From: Phymatolithon calcareum
Taxonomy: Eukaryota; Rhodophyta; Florideophyceae; Hapalidiales
NCBI GenBank assembly: GCA_977006965.1
Contig: OZ345355.1
Coordinates: 2,666,001-2,730,000, forward strand
Reading direction: 5' to 3'
DNA length: 64,000 bases
Part shown: positions 1 to 10,661 of the stretch, piece after piece
Layout of the letters: each line of letters opens with the position of its first letter
Numbering within the stretch: position 1 is the first letter of the stretch
Position numbers and translations under genes: made by a program
The notes under the pieces: generated by a model
What the model was told of the DNA's origin: nothing
What the model saw: only the letters and a program-made list of their open reading frames with translations
Databases searched by the model: none

Positions 1-119
1 GAGTCTCTTGTGAGTGTAGTGTGAACAAAGAGACTCGACATTCTCTAAACCGGATGTATGAAGTTTTCCAAATTATCTAAGCGTTACAAGTGACTCCAAT
101 GACAAGTCGATTGCTCTCG

Positions 120-800
120 GCAATCTAGTCGACAGAGGGCTTGATCTACAAAAATGTTTTCGGAAAATATGCCGAACACTGCCGTGACCGAATGCGAGTT
201 GTGCGCCGAGTGGAACCACCAAAGATGAGGAGACATCATCAAGCAGAAAGGTTTGCATTTAGCCTGGTAAGACAGAAAAAGCGCCTTGAAGAAACAGAAG
301 AGTACTTTGGAAGAGATGAGGATATAAAGGAAGCAATCAATGGTGGTGAATATCTCATGATTCATGAAGACTTGCCACAAGCCCTTCAGAAAGCCCAGGA
401 GTCATCTGTCACGAAGAAGAGGACTAGAGAAGAAACAATTAATGTAGATCAATGAATATTCCTACTGAAGGCAAGCTACCAGGGATCCTTTACATAGGAC
501 AAGGAGCAACACTTTTAAGGTGCCTAAGGTTGACATTCAACCGAACACCCCTTTGGAGAAAATCAGTATTGGGTGCCTACTGTGGGATTACCGCGGTGAT
601 CGAACTAGTCGCATTACAACGTTCTCTTGCGTCATCGAAGATGCGTACAGATATAGAGTTTGAGTGCAAGAGACTCACAGGAGCTCTTGTTTGGATAGAG
701 GTACGAATCGAGAACGTCTTCAGTAGCCAGAGGACCTTAGCTTAGAGAATATCGCAAGAGATTCCCCGTTACTCCAAGGTGAGGTTTTGGGAGCTCTCAA
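120..800 (+). pseudogene. LINE family E, 5'-truncated ORF2 C-terminus and 3' UTR
   Basis: Two successive open stretches (about 130-455 and 452-745, different frames) match the C-terminal, post-RT part of the better preserved LINE ORF2s in this window. The first carries the segment KMRRHHQAERFAF followed by a charged helix. The second carries RCLRLTFNRTPLWRKS and ECKRLT, which align with the RHRQLAIKW / FGEIVP block at the end of the intact family A ORF2 (53644-56694). The frame change between them and the absence of any RT domain mean this is a 5'-truncated, frameshifted relic. It ends in the family E 3' UTR signature GAGGTTTTGGGAGC (about 782-796) with an AATAAAA signal. The same signature recurs at 27.5, 30.3 and 35.0 kb. 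Confidence 0.65.
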
Positions 801-1025
801 AATAAAATCCGAAAAAATATCCAAAATACCTAATTTTAAAAAAAGAAAATGAACATTTCATCTCGTACATCAAGAATTTAGAAGTCTAGTAGATGTCCCT
901 CAGGACAGGACGACTAATATTGGGGACGCCAGCAGCGAATGCCAAAAGAACGCCACATAGAAGTTAGGACAGTTTAGGATCCGAGGGGCAATCCTAGAGG
1001 TGTGAACGGACGAGCCTCTTGCCCA
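801..1025. other. unassigned spacer
   Basis: No coding frame or repeat that I recognise. It separates the end of the family E relic from a family C 3' end. Confidence 0.4.
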
Positions 1026-1250
1026 ACGCACCCAGCGTGCCACAGGACAGAGGACTAATTATCCTCCTCGAGGTCCCGAAGGAAACCAGAAGTGAGGTTT
1101 TGCAGTCCAATGAATCGTGTTACTCCAACAAGAAAAGAAACTCTTCTGTAGACAGAAGCCAACCAAAACAAAAGTTTCCCCAAGCGCAGCAGTTGATGCG
1201 ATGGAAACTTTTAAATTAAAATTTTCTTTCCTCTTCTCCTTCTCGCCCAC
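1026..1250 (+). mobile_element. LINE family C, 5'-truncated 3' UTR copy
   Basis: This stretch is closely similar to the 3' UTR of the family C LINE at 18900-19131. Shared blocks include GCGTGCCACAGGACAG, CTCGAGGTCCCGAAGG, CAACAAGAAAAGAAA, a C/G-rich AAGTT-CCCC-AGCG segment and an AACTTTTAAAT(T/A)AAAA signal. Both end in a pyrimidine-rich CTT/TTC tail. No coding sequence is left, so this is a dead-on-arrival copy produced by incomplete reverse transcription. Confidence 0.75.
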
Positions 1251-1279
1251 CCTCTTGACGTCGCAAACTCCCATGTACC

Positions 1280-1360
1280 TACTGTTGCTCGTCAAGAGAC
1301 GGTATACTCTGCGTTGTAAATTACAACGCAGAGTATACCGTCTCTTGACGAGCGACAGTA
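1280..1360. repeat. 40-bp inverted repeat with 1-nt spacer
   Basis: Arms 1280-1319 and 1321-1360 are reverse complements with a single mismatch, separated by one A. The central sequence is GCGTTGTAA-A-TTACAACGC. It lies between two family C 3' UTR copies and could extrude as a hairpin. It codes for nothing evident. Confidence 0.9.
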
Positions 1361-1387
1361 CAACTTGTAATAGAAGCGATATGATTT

Positions 1388-1580
1388 TCCCCCTCGAGAT
1401 CTCTTCTGTGAGACCAGAGGTAGGTTTTGGAGTATTGCTGACTTGCCACGTTTTGCGAAATGGAGCTTTTCGGTTCCGATTAAGTCCTTGCCGCTCGCCA
1501 AAAGTGTTTCCCCAAGCGTCAGCGTTGGCAAAAAATATTATAAAACTTTTTTATTCTTCTTCTTCTTGCCACCCTGCGTG
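1388..1580 (+). mobile_element. LINE family C, diverged 3' UTR copy with (TTC)n tail
   Basis: Begins in the CCCCCTCGAG block and contains GACCAGAGGTAGGTTTTGGAGT, CCCCAAGCGTCAGCG and a TTATAAAACTTTT segment, in the same order as the family C 3' UTR. It ends in TTCTTCTTCTTC. It is more diverged than the copy at 1026 and has an inserted or replaced middle. Confidence 0.6.
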
Positions 1581-1639
1581 CTGCCCGCATCTCATACGAT
1601 CCAAAGTTCAGTATATGGAGTGACACGTTGTCGAAACGG

Positions 1640-2010
1640 AAAAATGCTCTCGGCAAGGAACGTACAAGGAGCAACTTTCGCGCTATCCGCTCGAGAATGC
1701 GAACATGTACAGCAGGAAATAGTACCGAGAACTGGAGGACTAAGCGCTAATGATAATGGAATTCAAAAGCGTGATATCCAATGACGACAACCAGAGCAAT
1801 GATGATCACGATCGTTACCCGCATGAAGGTCAAGTAGAACAAGGCGGTACGATAGATGACGCCTTGGCTCTGAAACTCCGTCCGCCGAGGGAGAAAGCAA
1901 CGTTCGAATGGCAGAAGACAGAGGACGAAATAATGGAGGCGATGGACACTCTATTTGAATCAGAGATTATAATGACGGAAGAAATGATAGTAAGATTAGA
2001 TATTCTTCGG
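1640..2010 (+). pseudogene. LINE family B scraps (ORF1 RRM-like tail, then ORF2 C-terminus)
   Basis: At about 1665-1740 one frame reads FRAIRSRMRTCTAGN, matching RAIRSRMRKCAAGT in the ORF1 of the family B LINE (about 12330-12365). At about 1880-2000 another frame reads SEIIMTEEMIV, matching the last residues LEIHMIEEMIV of the family B ORF2 fragment at 45162-45515. The order and frames show a rearranged, non-functional remnant in which ORF1 and ORF2 pieces are brought together by internal deletion. Confidence 0.45.
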
Positions 2011-2202
2011 AAACTCGAGGAGAAGAAAGGGCGGTCAAAGCAACTTCTTCTTTCCCGGTTCAAGGCTTCTCTCCGGTTTGATCTCTTCACTGGGGGTACC
2101 CCACTTGAAGAACCCTCCGCGGCGCTCATCTTAAGCTGAGATCGTACGCTGACTCTGTGAGCGATGCGCATGTGGAGCGTGAGCGGGAGCGATTTATGAC
2201 AA

Positions 2203-2565
2203 ATGTCTCGAATTTTATCGAGCAAGAAAATAAACGACGACGAGGAGGGTGCGCACATGGGCGATATCTCTAAGGCGGACCGTATAGCTCATGATTCAGG
2301 ATTTGCGAATGCTGCGGCCCTCATCACTGGGATAGAACACTTGGTTAACAGTGAGTCGAGTTTGCTAGCAGCGGTAAAGTGTGAACTCTCCACAGGAAAG
2401 TGCGAGTGTGTCTTGTGCTTCTCACCAGCTAAATGCGATGATCCAAGGTGCTGGGTGACCTCCCCGCTCACGGGTGTGTGGGTTACCTGCGAGGAGGATT
2501 CGGACATCTGCTGTGCAAAGCTCGGCCCACTGACACAGCAAGCGTTATGTGCAATTTGTAAGTAG
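2203..2565 (+). CDS. unrecognised cysteine-rich open frame
   Basis: An ATG-started frame of 120 codons. The first half is hydrophilic. The second half is rich in cysteine (ten residues), arranged as pairs and CxC/CxxC groups, for example KCECVLCFSPAKC and DICCAKL. I do not recognise the family. It has no signal peptide and no clear splice sites, and LINE debris lies on both sides, so it may be part of an unidentified ORF1 or chance coding. Treat as hypothetical. Confidence 0.25.
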   Translation: MSRILSSKKINDDEEGAHMGDISKADRIAHDSGFANAAALITGIEHLVNSESSLLAAVKCELSTGKCECVLCFSPAKCDDPRCWVTSPLTGVWVTCEEDSDICCAKLGPLTQQALCAICK

Positions 2566-2649
2566 AAATATATTACGATCTGAGAAATTTTCATGGGCAC
2601 CCCAGATGCGAATCCACGAGCAGAGTCGAGCCTCTAGAAGATGTTGATG

Positions 2650-3573
2650 GTAGATGCGGTCGTCTCGCAGGGAGAATGTCGGGAAGTACGGGATGAAGTT
2701 TCTTGGGCGGATGAGAAGGAGACAGAAGAGGAAGGAGATGCATAGGCGGGCGATGCAGCTCCCTGCGTTGAGCCGTGGTGCTGAGAGTTGGTCGCTCTGG
2801 ACAAGAAGCGGTATTCTGCAAGTACAAGGGAAATCTCCTTGCCAGTTATTCAAAATTTGAACATGAAGCCCAAGAGAAAGACATCACAATTCGCCTGCTC
2901 TTCATCTATTCAGATCACTCGACGACCGTGAGAAGCCTCCAATACTCCCATTTTGAAGCGGAGATGCCTGAAACTCTAGAAAGGGGAATAGAGTCGTCAG
3001 CAGAACTCGACACGTCAGAATTGAACGTTTGTGAGATCGGATAACGAGGGGGAGATGAGCAGAAAAGCGAGAAAATGAATGATGAAGGAAGTGAGACTGA
3101 AGAGAGCGGTGGTGCTCTAAAAGAAAGGGACATACGAGCAATGGAATCTGGAAGGAAAAAAGACGTTCAACGCCATATAGAAGTTTTTGAGGTGCTCTAA
3201 GTGCCCACCGCATAAGGAAAACTTGGACTCACACTTCAATAATCACATGCGCTCAGGAAAGAAAGTGAGTGGCAGGTACGTGCATGCACTGCATGCGCAC
3301 ATTAAACCCCTTCGCGATGATGATGGCTATACAGCTTGAAGAAACGCAGAAAAAATGGAAATGGCCTTTGAAAAGAATGGAGAGAACAGCAAACCGACAC
3401 CGGTGGAGAAGGCGGAAGGCATTTCTGCCAACGCTTCTGAGATCGAGAAAGCAATTATGACCCAAGTTCTGCATAAGATGACGGCAATGGAAGCTGAAAT
3501 ACGAGAGCTTTCGGAGGCTCATAAACGTCCCAGCAACATCGATGTGGTAAGACAGGTCGAGCCAATGGGGTGA
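2650..3573 (+). pseudogene. decayed LINE ORF1 (zinc ribbon half and coiled coil)
   Basis: Around 3190-3260 one frame reads FLRCSKCPPHKENLDS, which resembles the second CxxC knuckle of the intact family A ORF1 (LKCGKCPSRKNGKDV). About 100 bases downstream (3355-3573, another frame) is a 72-residue charged, coiled-coil-like stretch (EIEKAIMTQVLHKMTAMEAE). This is the same order, zinc ribbon then coiled coil, as in the ORF1s at 10662 and 58282. Stops and frame changes make it a relic. The upstream open frame at 2775-3044 may be its N-terminal part. Confidence 0.4.
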
Positions 3574-3599
3574 AGCTTCCGAGAGAAGAGAGAAAAATA

Positions 3600-5690
3600 C
3601 TTCCTTTGAGTTAGGTTCTCAGGTTTGGGTTTGTTGTTCGGTCTTTGTTGAGGAACAGACGGTTTATATACGCAATTTTCAGCCGAAGTCGGTAATCAGG
3701 GCATGAAAACCGCACTAATTTCTCCAGTTAGCCTGGAGTCGGTCAGCTATTGGTCAATACTCTCAAATGTGAGCTCCAGATTACTCCACCTATAGTTTAG
3801 GAGAGTATAACTCCTATTACTCCAATTTTAGAGAGCCGCACGTAATTGACAAGGAAATCATTATTAAATCAAAATTCGATTCGAGGTCATATGGTCTAGA
3901 TTCTGAATCAGATCAAACGTTTGAAGTATGCCTTTACGAAATATTTGATTTCCGGGGGAAGTTTCAATCGAAGCATTGAAATATTTCGCATGCAGTAGAT
4001 TAATATTTTATATGATATACGAGAAAAGATGCGACCGGCTTGGAGGTGGAATTACCAGTAGTTCAGCAATTTTTTCAATTGCTTTTCGGGTAAACAAGTG
4101 TCACGGCTCAGGGTATCAGAAGTCACCCAGTACCTTGCATGCTTCCAGACGCATATGTGCATATCTTTCGAAATGTTGCACTGTCTCCGTGCCGTGGACG
4201 CCGGAAATGAACCCCAATGCTGCAAGAGTGACCTTCTCGTGCGCCATATTTACAATACCGATACGCATCAGTGCAATTACGCACTATGTGTGTAACAGTA
4301 TGGTGCAAGTCTTACCATATTTGGGCAACCATGCATCATTTTATGTCTTTCTAGAGCTTCATATTAGCCCGGTGCTCGCTCATGGTGCAATAAGATTATA
4401 GAAATGAATTTGCTGGCTTTCTGCTTCCACGGACAATTTCCTAGCTCCCTAAGGGCTGCATCAGTAGACATTTCGGTAGATATATAGAACTTCCCTCTCT
4501 TCGAGCGGTGCCTCGGAGAGAGAGACGAGAGCTACGTTAGCGTAACCGATCTTGGAGCAACTCATCTTTCAGAATCAGCTTTATCCCCTAACGGTTGGTA
4601 GCTTACAACTCATTGAGCGCGCATGACGACTGACCCTTTTTTGCGCGTCCTCTTGCGCGTCCGTGACAATCATCGTCAGGTGATTGTCTATTATTTCTAC
4701 TTCCTGTGGAAGTATCTGGCACAAGAGAAAAACGCTTGAGGAGTTGTGACCCTCTTTGGGCAACGGCGCGTCGTAGAGAGCTTGGTCTCGGGACCATTCT
4801 ACAGTCGTTTAGCGCGGTTACACCATTGGGAATCTTTGCTTTCTTGGCTCAACGGCACCGTGCATGTACATAATTCTCCAGAAAGAACAGAAGAACCAGA
4901 CCGGCAAAAGGTTAACTATCCTGCCACGATAGTTAGATATCGCCAAACAGAAACGTCTTTACAAGAAGTGTGGGGAGCCGCGATCGTAAGGGTTCTCGGA
5001 CTCTCCACCCTTGAGCCGCCAGGACTGCTCCTGCACGCTTTGTTTCTATCTGAAAATTTTTGATACGTTTAGTAGACATACGCTTCACCTCTGAAGTTAC
5101 TTGTCAGATTTCCGTATTTTAGGATACAAGTGTTCTTGTTTCATACCAACTTGAGTGACGAAACCAATTCCTAGTGTTCTGGAGTGTATTCATTTGGTCG
5201 TGTTTTTCGAGTCTGTAGACTGGACTTACGACCCAGCCGGCTAGTTTTGAGTCGTGGCACTACAATCGACCAAATCCAGGAACCCTTAAGATTGCAAGAA
5301 CACGGACTGAAGTGCCGCGTGAAGAGACCAGTGTCACCCGTCAGTTCGCAAGCAACAGAAAGCCTCCAAAATCTACCTCGAACGTGCGGCACCTTGCAGG
5401 AAGTGCAACTGGAGCTCAACCAACGGAAGTCTCGAAGCTGCACCAAATCACCCTGTACAAGATGCCCACTAGTGACTGCAACACGCGTGATGCTTCCATC
5501 GTTTTGCTTGGCCCACGATCTTAATGTCGTGCCAAAAACGACCTGACGTAGGGTGCGCTTCTATGATGAGCGCATACTCAAAACCAATACGAAATTTGTA
5601 GAGAACATGCAATTGAGAAAGGTTTATGATTGTTTAGAATATGATTTCTTTTATGATACGAATGTTAGAATTTGGTAATCTTTTTGATAC
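3600..5690. other. unassigned region
   Basis: Several open frames of about 60-140 codons occur (3976-4401, 4746-5063, 5184-5546 on +), but none shows a motif I recognise and none has convincing splice sites. TATA-like strings occur near 3663 and 4478. The last 500 bases sit directly before the possible LTR at 5.7 kb and could be retroelement debris, but I cannot show this. Confidence 0.3.
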
Positions 5691-5694
5691 CTGT

Positions 5695-5975
5695 GCGCGA
5701 TGAGATGTAGGGCCAAAGATAAGCCCCGAAAGGACCATTTAGTGCTTGGCGAAGCCTATATAGTGCGCGCGCAGGCCGGAAAGCAAATCCAGACAGGAAA
5801 GTATCTAAATGACCTCCCCTCGCCAACAACCAACTATTACTGCGACTGCTTCCTGAGTAGTCTCACCTCACCTAGCTAGCCGCAAGCTTTCCAGTGCTGT
5901 GCCTAGTTACCTGAGAGTGAGTGAGAATAAAATCCGTGACCCTTTGTGGTACTCCTCTCGACCAAGTCATAGCTA
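5695..5975 (+). mobile_element. possible solo LTR
   Basis: An LTR-like order of signals: a TATATAG box (about 5757), a GC-rich initiator region, then AATAAA (about 5928), followed closely by a sequence like a U5 end. No matching second copy is present in the window, I could not define TG/CA ends with a target duplication, and no internal coding sequence flanks it. An ordinary promoter plus poly(A) signal is an alternative. Confidence 0.22.
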
Positions 5976-7257
5976 TAGTTAATCCGTCCTACTAAACTCC
6001 TCCTCCTGCGCAACACTCAACATACAAACGTCCCCGGTCCAGTGCTTGTTGCACGAGTCGAACGCGACTCGCTGTTGCACAAAGCGCCTAGCAGCATTCA
6101 AAAATTCAGCAACGATGTGGCTACTTGGCCGCTGGTGATGACGGTAAGAACATGGAGCGCGGAAGACTCTGCTAAGGGTCACATTGAATGGTGTCTCTTC
6201 GCTGCTAGCAACACAGTTCGGTGTGCCAGTTCCGATGAACTCCTGTTCCACAAACATCTTGAGAAATGGATGAGTATTATGTTTAGCTACAGCTATTCTA
6301 ACAGTGCCTTTCGCTAAGGGGCATTTAGCTAATTTCCTCAAAATTAATTTAATTAAACTCTAACTCTCTGCATTGAGCACAAGTAAATGGATTAGAGGAG
6401 CATTGTGACAATGCACGACATCAATTGAGTCTTGATATTGAGAAATCATCCGTTCCCCTAAATGGAGTTATGCTTTTTTTGAAGGTCTACGGCTCAGCTA
6501 CCCTTTCTGCGCTCCGAGAGCTATGGTGGCAGTCAAATATAGCTAGCTTAACGTTCCATATCTTCAACAGCTTCCATAAAGAATTGTAGTCTTCGTTCTC
6601 TGGTAATTCGCTTAAACGTGCAAGCTCAAATTTAATGTGAATGTCAACGTTCAACTCTTTTTTGACTCAGCGTCCAAAGTTTAAGGCTCAATTCTCTTCA
6701 GTAATATCTTCAGAGTCTTTGAAATCGTTTTAAAAAATGTAGATTTATTCGCACAAGCTTTGACTTCTGCATCTCTTTGCCAAATAGAGGAGTGGAGTTC
6801 GGTGGACTTCTCAAATTAACATTAACTGAAATTTTTCTAAAATATTTGTCAAATTCCGCAAAACGGTGAGAGTACCACCCAATGACAGTGCATACAAGTC
6901 AACAAGTTGAGGTCGTGAGCATATCGTCAACTTGTATTTTATTCATTATAAATAATGAACGGGAATTTGGTAAAATAACCACCAAGCATAGGTGTAGTTA
7001 TGATGCTGTAGTGTACAGTAAGCAATTAGCAACCAGTTCATCTCTATGGTCTGTTCAGACCGATATATTCACTCGTGCCAACGTTTTGATCTTACAGTTC
7101 TTTCCGTTTGCTGAATGGATCTGACCTGGGACGAAACGGAATAATTTGCAAGAGCCCCGTAAAGTCCCACGTTTTAGGGAATTGTGTCTGAGTAAACCTG
7201 CTCGAAGACCTTGCCGAGCTTGACTTTTGATAAATCATCCCATCGCGGCTACTGAAG
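5976..7257. other. unassigned region
   Basis: AT-rich with one 120-codon open frame on the minus strand (5979-6341) and an overlapping 91-codon frame on plus (6042-6317). Neither shows a recognisable motif. I see no RNA gene or repeat. Confidence 0.3.
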
Positions 7258-8265
7258 TCGACAATGGACCGGTTTTCTACTTCCGAAATTGACGTCGGTA
7301 ACATTTTCGAAAGCAAGATTACACTAAAGTCAACTCTTTCCATTCACGTTGCACTAAAGTGTTACACTTTTGCTATATTCAGAAGCACAAAAACCTGATC
7401 TCCCGTAATTTGTCGCCTTAAATGGGCCGAATCCAAGTACGAAGTTACCTTTGGTTTTAAGCTCCATGCAATGGTTAGTGCAAACGGATCATTTGCGGTT
7501 CGCGTCTGGAAGCCAGATCTCAGTTTTTGCGATTAGACTCGTCTCAAACTGCACTCTTCACGGTTTCAAATGTGTGACCGATATCGTTCATGGTCAAATT
7601 GGTGACTAGTTAGAATATCCGTCTGTGAATATCATTTCCGATATTCGACGTGAGCACGGAGTCGCAATTAATTATGACGTAGAGTGGAGGGCGCGAGACA
7701 TGTGCACGGAACGGATTATCTGCTCCTTTTACAACGGCTACGGTGCTCTGGAAAACTAACTTAATCACAACTTAAATGATAATCCAGGTTCCTACATTCG
7801 CTAGGCATCCCGTAACTGACACTTCCATCGCTGCTTTGTATCATATTCGTCACCTGTCGATCTGTCATCCCCGAGAACCCCTGTCATCTCAAGGGCTCTT
7901 ACATGGCGAGCGTTTCGCCGCATGTGCCCACGACGCTTCCAATGAAATGTTTCCAATTGCGTTTGGCATTTTTGATGGCGAGAACTAAGACAATTGGGTC
8001 TCGTTTTCGTCTCATTTGCATGCTGCAATTGAAAACATTCCTGACCGACTTGTGATTATATCCGATCTACAAAAAGGGCCTCGATGCTGCTCTCCATGTT
8101 GTCGGCCGTGTGATGAGAATAAATTATGAGACGTGAAGCTGCCTACGTAGCAATTTGTTTTCGACGAATCTGGGCTGGAAAAGACCTTTGTCTTGCTCTT
8201 ACAGACGTTAAACAAAGGCCATAATTTGCAATAATATGAAAAGTTATGATAACGAAATTTAATTC

Positions 8266-8530
8266 AAAAGTTTAATCATGCGGTCACTTATCAAGGTCAT
8301 GCACTTGACTCGTTGTTCCAAAATGAACCAATTTTTCTGAAACTGGAAGTACCGACCCATTCATCGAGGAAGATAAGTAGCTTTGCCTGGAAAAATAGAA
8401 AATTTTAATCATTCAGCCCACTTATCAAGTTCACGCACTTGACAAGTTGTTCCAAAATGAACCATTTTTTTGAAACCAGAAGTGTCGACCCGTTCGTGGA
8501 AGACAAGTAGCTCTGCCTGAAAAAAATAGA
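8266..8530 (+). repeat. tandem duplication, about 132-bp unit
   Basis: Two adjacent copies (about 8266-8397 and 8398-8530) share ACTTATCAAG, TTGTTCCAAAATGAACCA, TTTTTCTGAAAC/TTTTTTTGAAAC, CGACCC, GAAGA(T/C)AAGTAGCT and TGCCTG. They differ at many positions, so the duplication is not new. It lies inside the split MULE. Confidence 0.85.
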
Positions 8531-8703
8531 TTCTTATTTCTTTACTATAACTTCCGCAAGTCGAGGATGTGTAAAAGATCCGATGTGTAATTACAGCAAG
8601 GAGGCTGTGCAGGGCCTTGTGAAGATACCTACGGATTCCTTCTTCGTAGAGAGGGAAGCAGGCAGCATATATTCGTCGAGGCTCAGTTGCTCTCTCTGGA
8701 GAT

Positions 8704-8938
8704 TTTGGTGCTGCAGTGTATTCACGAGATAATCTGCGCAAATATCGTTTGTTCACTAGCTGATCAGTCGATATCGGCATAGTTTTTAAATGAACTCATA
8801 CTGGTAGAGATTGCAATGGGATGTTTGGTGCTGCAGTATATTCTCGAGAAAAACTGTGCCTATTTTGTGTGTTAACAAGCTGATCAGTCGATATCGGCAT
8901 AGTTTTTAAACGAAATCATACTGCTAGATTTCAAATGG
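8704..8938 (+). repeat. tandem duplication, 120-bp unit
   Basis: Two copies (8704-8823 and 8824-about 8938) start TTTGGTGCTGCAGT and share CTGATCAGTCGATATCGGCA and TAGTTTTTAAA exactly. The unit is different from the 132-bp duplication just upstream. Confidence 0.9.
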
Positions 8939-9239
8939 CTTTCTTGAAGCTGGTAATTCTGTTAGAAGAGGATGTAGAGAAATAAAACCCTACTGGTTCT
9001 TGTGATAGTGAACATTAATATTCACAGTAGAACTGTTAGCTACGAAGCTACCAACAGCGAATGTCAGGTTGTCTCTGCCCGGATCATTGGTATCCGGAAA
9101 CGCCGTGGCGGACCGGAACCGTTTCGGCCGAGTGGCGGCGTGGGGGACTATTGGTGGTGTCAGGCAGGCTCGGCGTCAGGGTCTGGTCGGCATTTTAGGT
9201 GTCGGAGTTGCGGTAGATGGTGGTGGCGGACAGGAACCT

Positions 9240-9340
9240 TCTCGGCCGGGTGATGATACTAAATTATGACACGTGAAGCTGCCTATATAGCACTTTTTTG
9301 ACGAATCGGGTCTGGGAATGGCCTTTACATTGCCCCGTAA
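9240..9340 (+). repeat. direct repeat of 8110-8205 (about 95 bp)
   Basis: TAAATTATGA-ACGTGAAGCTGCC and GACGAATC-GG-CTGG occur in the same order at about 8115-8195 and 9255-9330, starting in both cases just after TCGGCCG-GTGATGA. The first copy directly follows the MULE LDAALHVVGRVM segment. The two copies therefore bracket the 1.1-kb stretch that interrupts the transposase, pointing to a segmental duplication there. Confidence 0.75.
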
Positions 9341-9395
9341 GTAAAGCACCGTGATAAATTGTCATACCCGACGGACAAGCGGAATGTCACCCGGT

Positions 9396-9492
9396 GGGAT
9401 CGGCCCGCATATGGACCCTCGGCTCGGATATGAGACCTCGGCTTCGCCTCGGTGCATATCCGTGGGCCCGAGCTCTATGCGGGCCTCTTCAT
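9396..9492. repeat. CG-rich imperfect inverted repeat
   Basis: GGCCCGCATAT and CGGATATG pair with CATATCCG and ATGCGGGCC around a central CTCGGCTTCGCCTCGG hairpin. The composition is much more CG-rich than the flanks. It could be a foldback element or part of a foreign insertion. I cannot assign it. Confidence 0.55.
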
Positions 9493-10165
9493 CGAGCTAT
9501 AACCCCTAAATATATTTCTTCCACTGCCACTTCCTCGCGTATGACACACCTTGCAGATAACGTTCGCAAAAACTTCAAGGAACACAATGTGATCGGACCA
9601 ATCCTTTGGGCTGCAGCACATATGTTTGATGATCAAAAATTTCTTAAGCTTAAGTGCAATTAACGTTGGAACAGTCGAGTTCATTTATCAGAGCAGTCCC
9701 TTTCTCTGCGCCAATTTTATGTTCCAAGGAGATCGTTACTGAATTTTTACGTCCACTATGGCGGACACATTCAACTCTTGGATTATTGCAGATGCGCATG
9801 AGCTGCCGGCCATCGATTTATGTTCAGATATTTCTATGAAGATATGGAAATTGATTTTCCACAGGGGGGGTTTGGGTGCGAGATATGATACCGCACCTGT
9901 TGTAGAACAGTCCCTGTATATGCACAAGATATTGCTTGATCTGAGCAAAGCTGGCCGCGAAATGAAGGTACATTCACCGTTTTCTCTCTGAATCAACTTT
10001 GCCGTTGGGGCAATTTGCTGGAAGCTGGTATCGAAAACCAACGTTTAAATTTTTATATCACTGCTAGACGATCTCATTGGTGCACTTTCTGTTCAAGCCG
10101 ATCTTCCACCTGTGACTAGTCGCCCTCCACGGAGGCTTGAAAAAGGAGTCTCCTAGCTGGATCTA

Positions 10166-10371
10166 CGTCTGACCGGTCCAAGACTATTAAGAAATGTAAT
10201 AAACCGGGTTATAATAAGCGCTCTCGCAAGGAACCCGATGAGCCCCAGAGGCCCTTTCAGCCCCCCTCAATTCAATGAACTGATGTTACTTCTGTACCCC
10301 ATATTTGCTTGCTGCCCCGCTTAACGCAAAAGCTGTAATCATATCGAGACCCATGCTTAGTGCTGTTTATA
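10166..10371. other. short spacer before the LINE cluster
   Basis: Nothing recognisable. It separates the MULE remains from the first LINE scrap. Confidence 0.35.
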
Positions 10372-10572
10372 CCACTGAGCCCGTGCCTGTACAATATCTT
10401 CATGGATACATTCGCGGAAGCGGTCTCCAAGGTCTCCAGCGACGTCTCTGAAAATCCAGCGCAACTGTTCGCTGACGATGTCCAGCTGCAATCGAAGCAT
10501 GGAGATGGAATGCAGAAGCTACTTGATTTAGCGACTACCTGGGCGAAGGAAAATGGTATGATCTGGAGCAAC
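10372..10572 (+). pseudogene. LINE reverse transcriptase scrap (palm, FADD)
   Basis: About 65 codons reading LSPCLYNIFMDTFAEAV and then LFADDVQLQSKHGDGMQKLL, the RT palm with its catalytic FADD. Both ends are cut: it lacks the VPQG immediately upstream and stops after the segment corresponding to NGMxW. It is closest to family B (14660-14850). The 5' part of the family B element follows at once, so it is a fragment of a neighbouring copy. Confidence 0.8.
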
Positions 10573-10661
10573 TGCGGTTGGACAAGGGATCCCGACCCGA
10601 TCGGTCTGGATAGCGAACTAGGCGGAAAAAAGAAAGAAGGCAAGAGAAACGACGGCAGAAA

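Larger units (their letters stand above)
7258..10165 (+). pseudogene. MULE (Mutator-like) transposase, decayed
   Basis: Pieces in the order of a MULE transposase. An N-terminal domain at about 7270-7560 reads LKSTLSIHVALKCYTF. The DDE core at about 7880-8110 reads FAACAHDASNEMFPIAFGIF, then after an in-frame stop DNWVSF, then VIISDLQKG and, after a frameshift, LDAALHVVGRVM. A later part of the core at about 9540-9660 reads HLADNVRKNFKEH...ILWAAAHMFDDQKF. A C-terminal segment at about 9755-9880 reads MADTFNSWIIADAHELP...SDISMKIWKL, followed by a degenerate SWIM-like end. FPIAFGI, SDxxKG and the FNSW...LP block are typical of MULE transposases. The core is split by about 1.3 kb (8220-9530) holding tandem duplications. 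Multiple stops show it is dead. No terminal inverted repeats were found. Confidence 0.7.

Noticed and set aside
9002-9269. Arg/Gly-rich open frame
   Set aside because: CG-rich local composition inside the split MULE; no start context or homology, and an overlapping frame is equally long.
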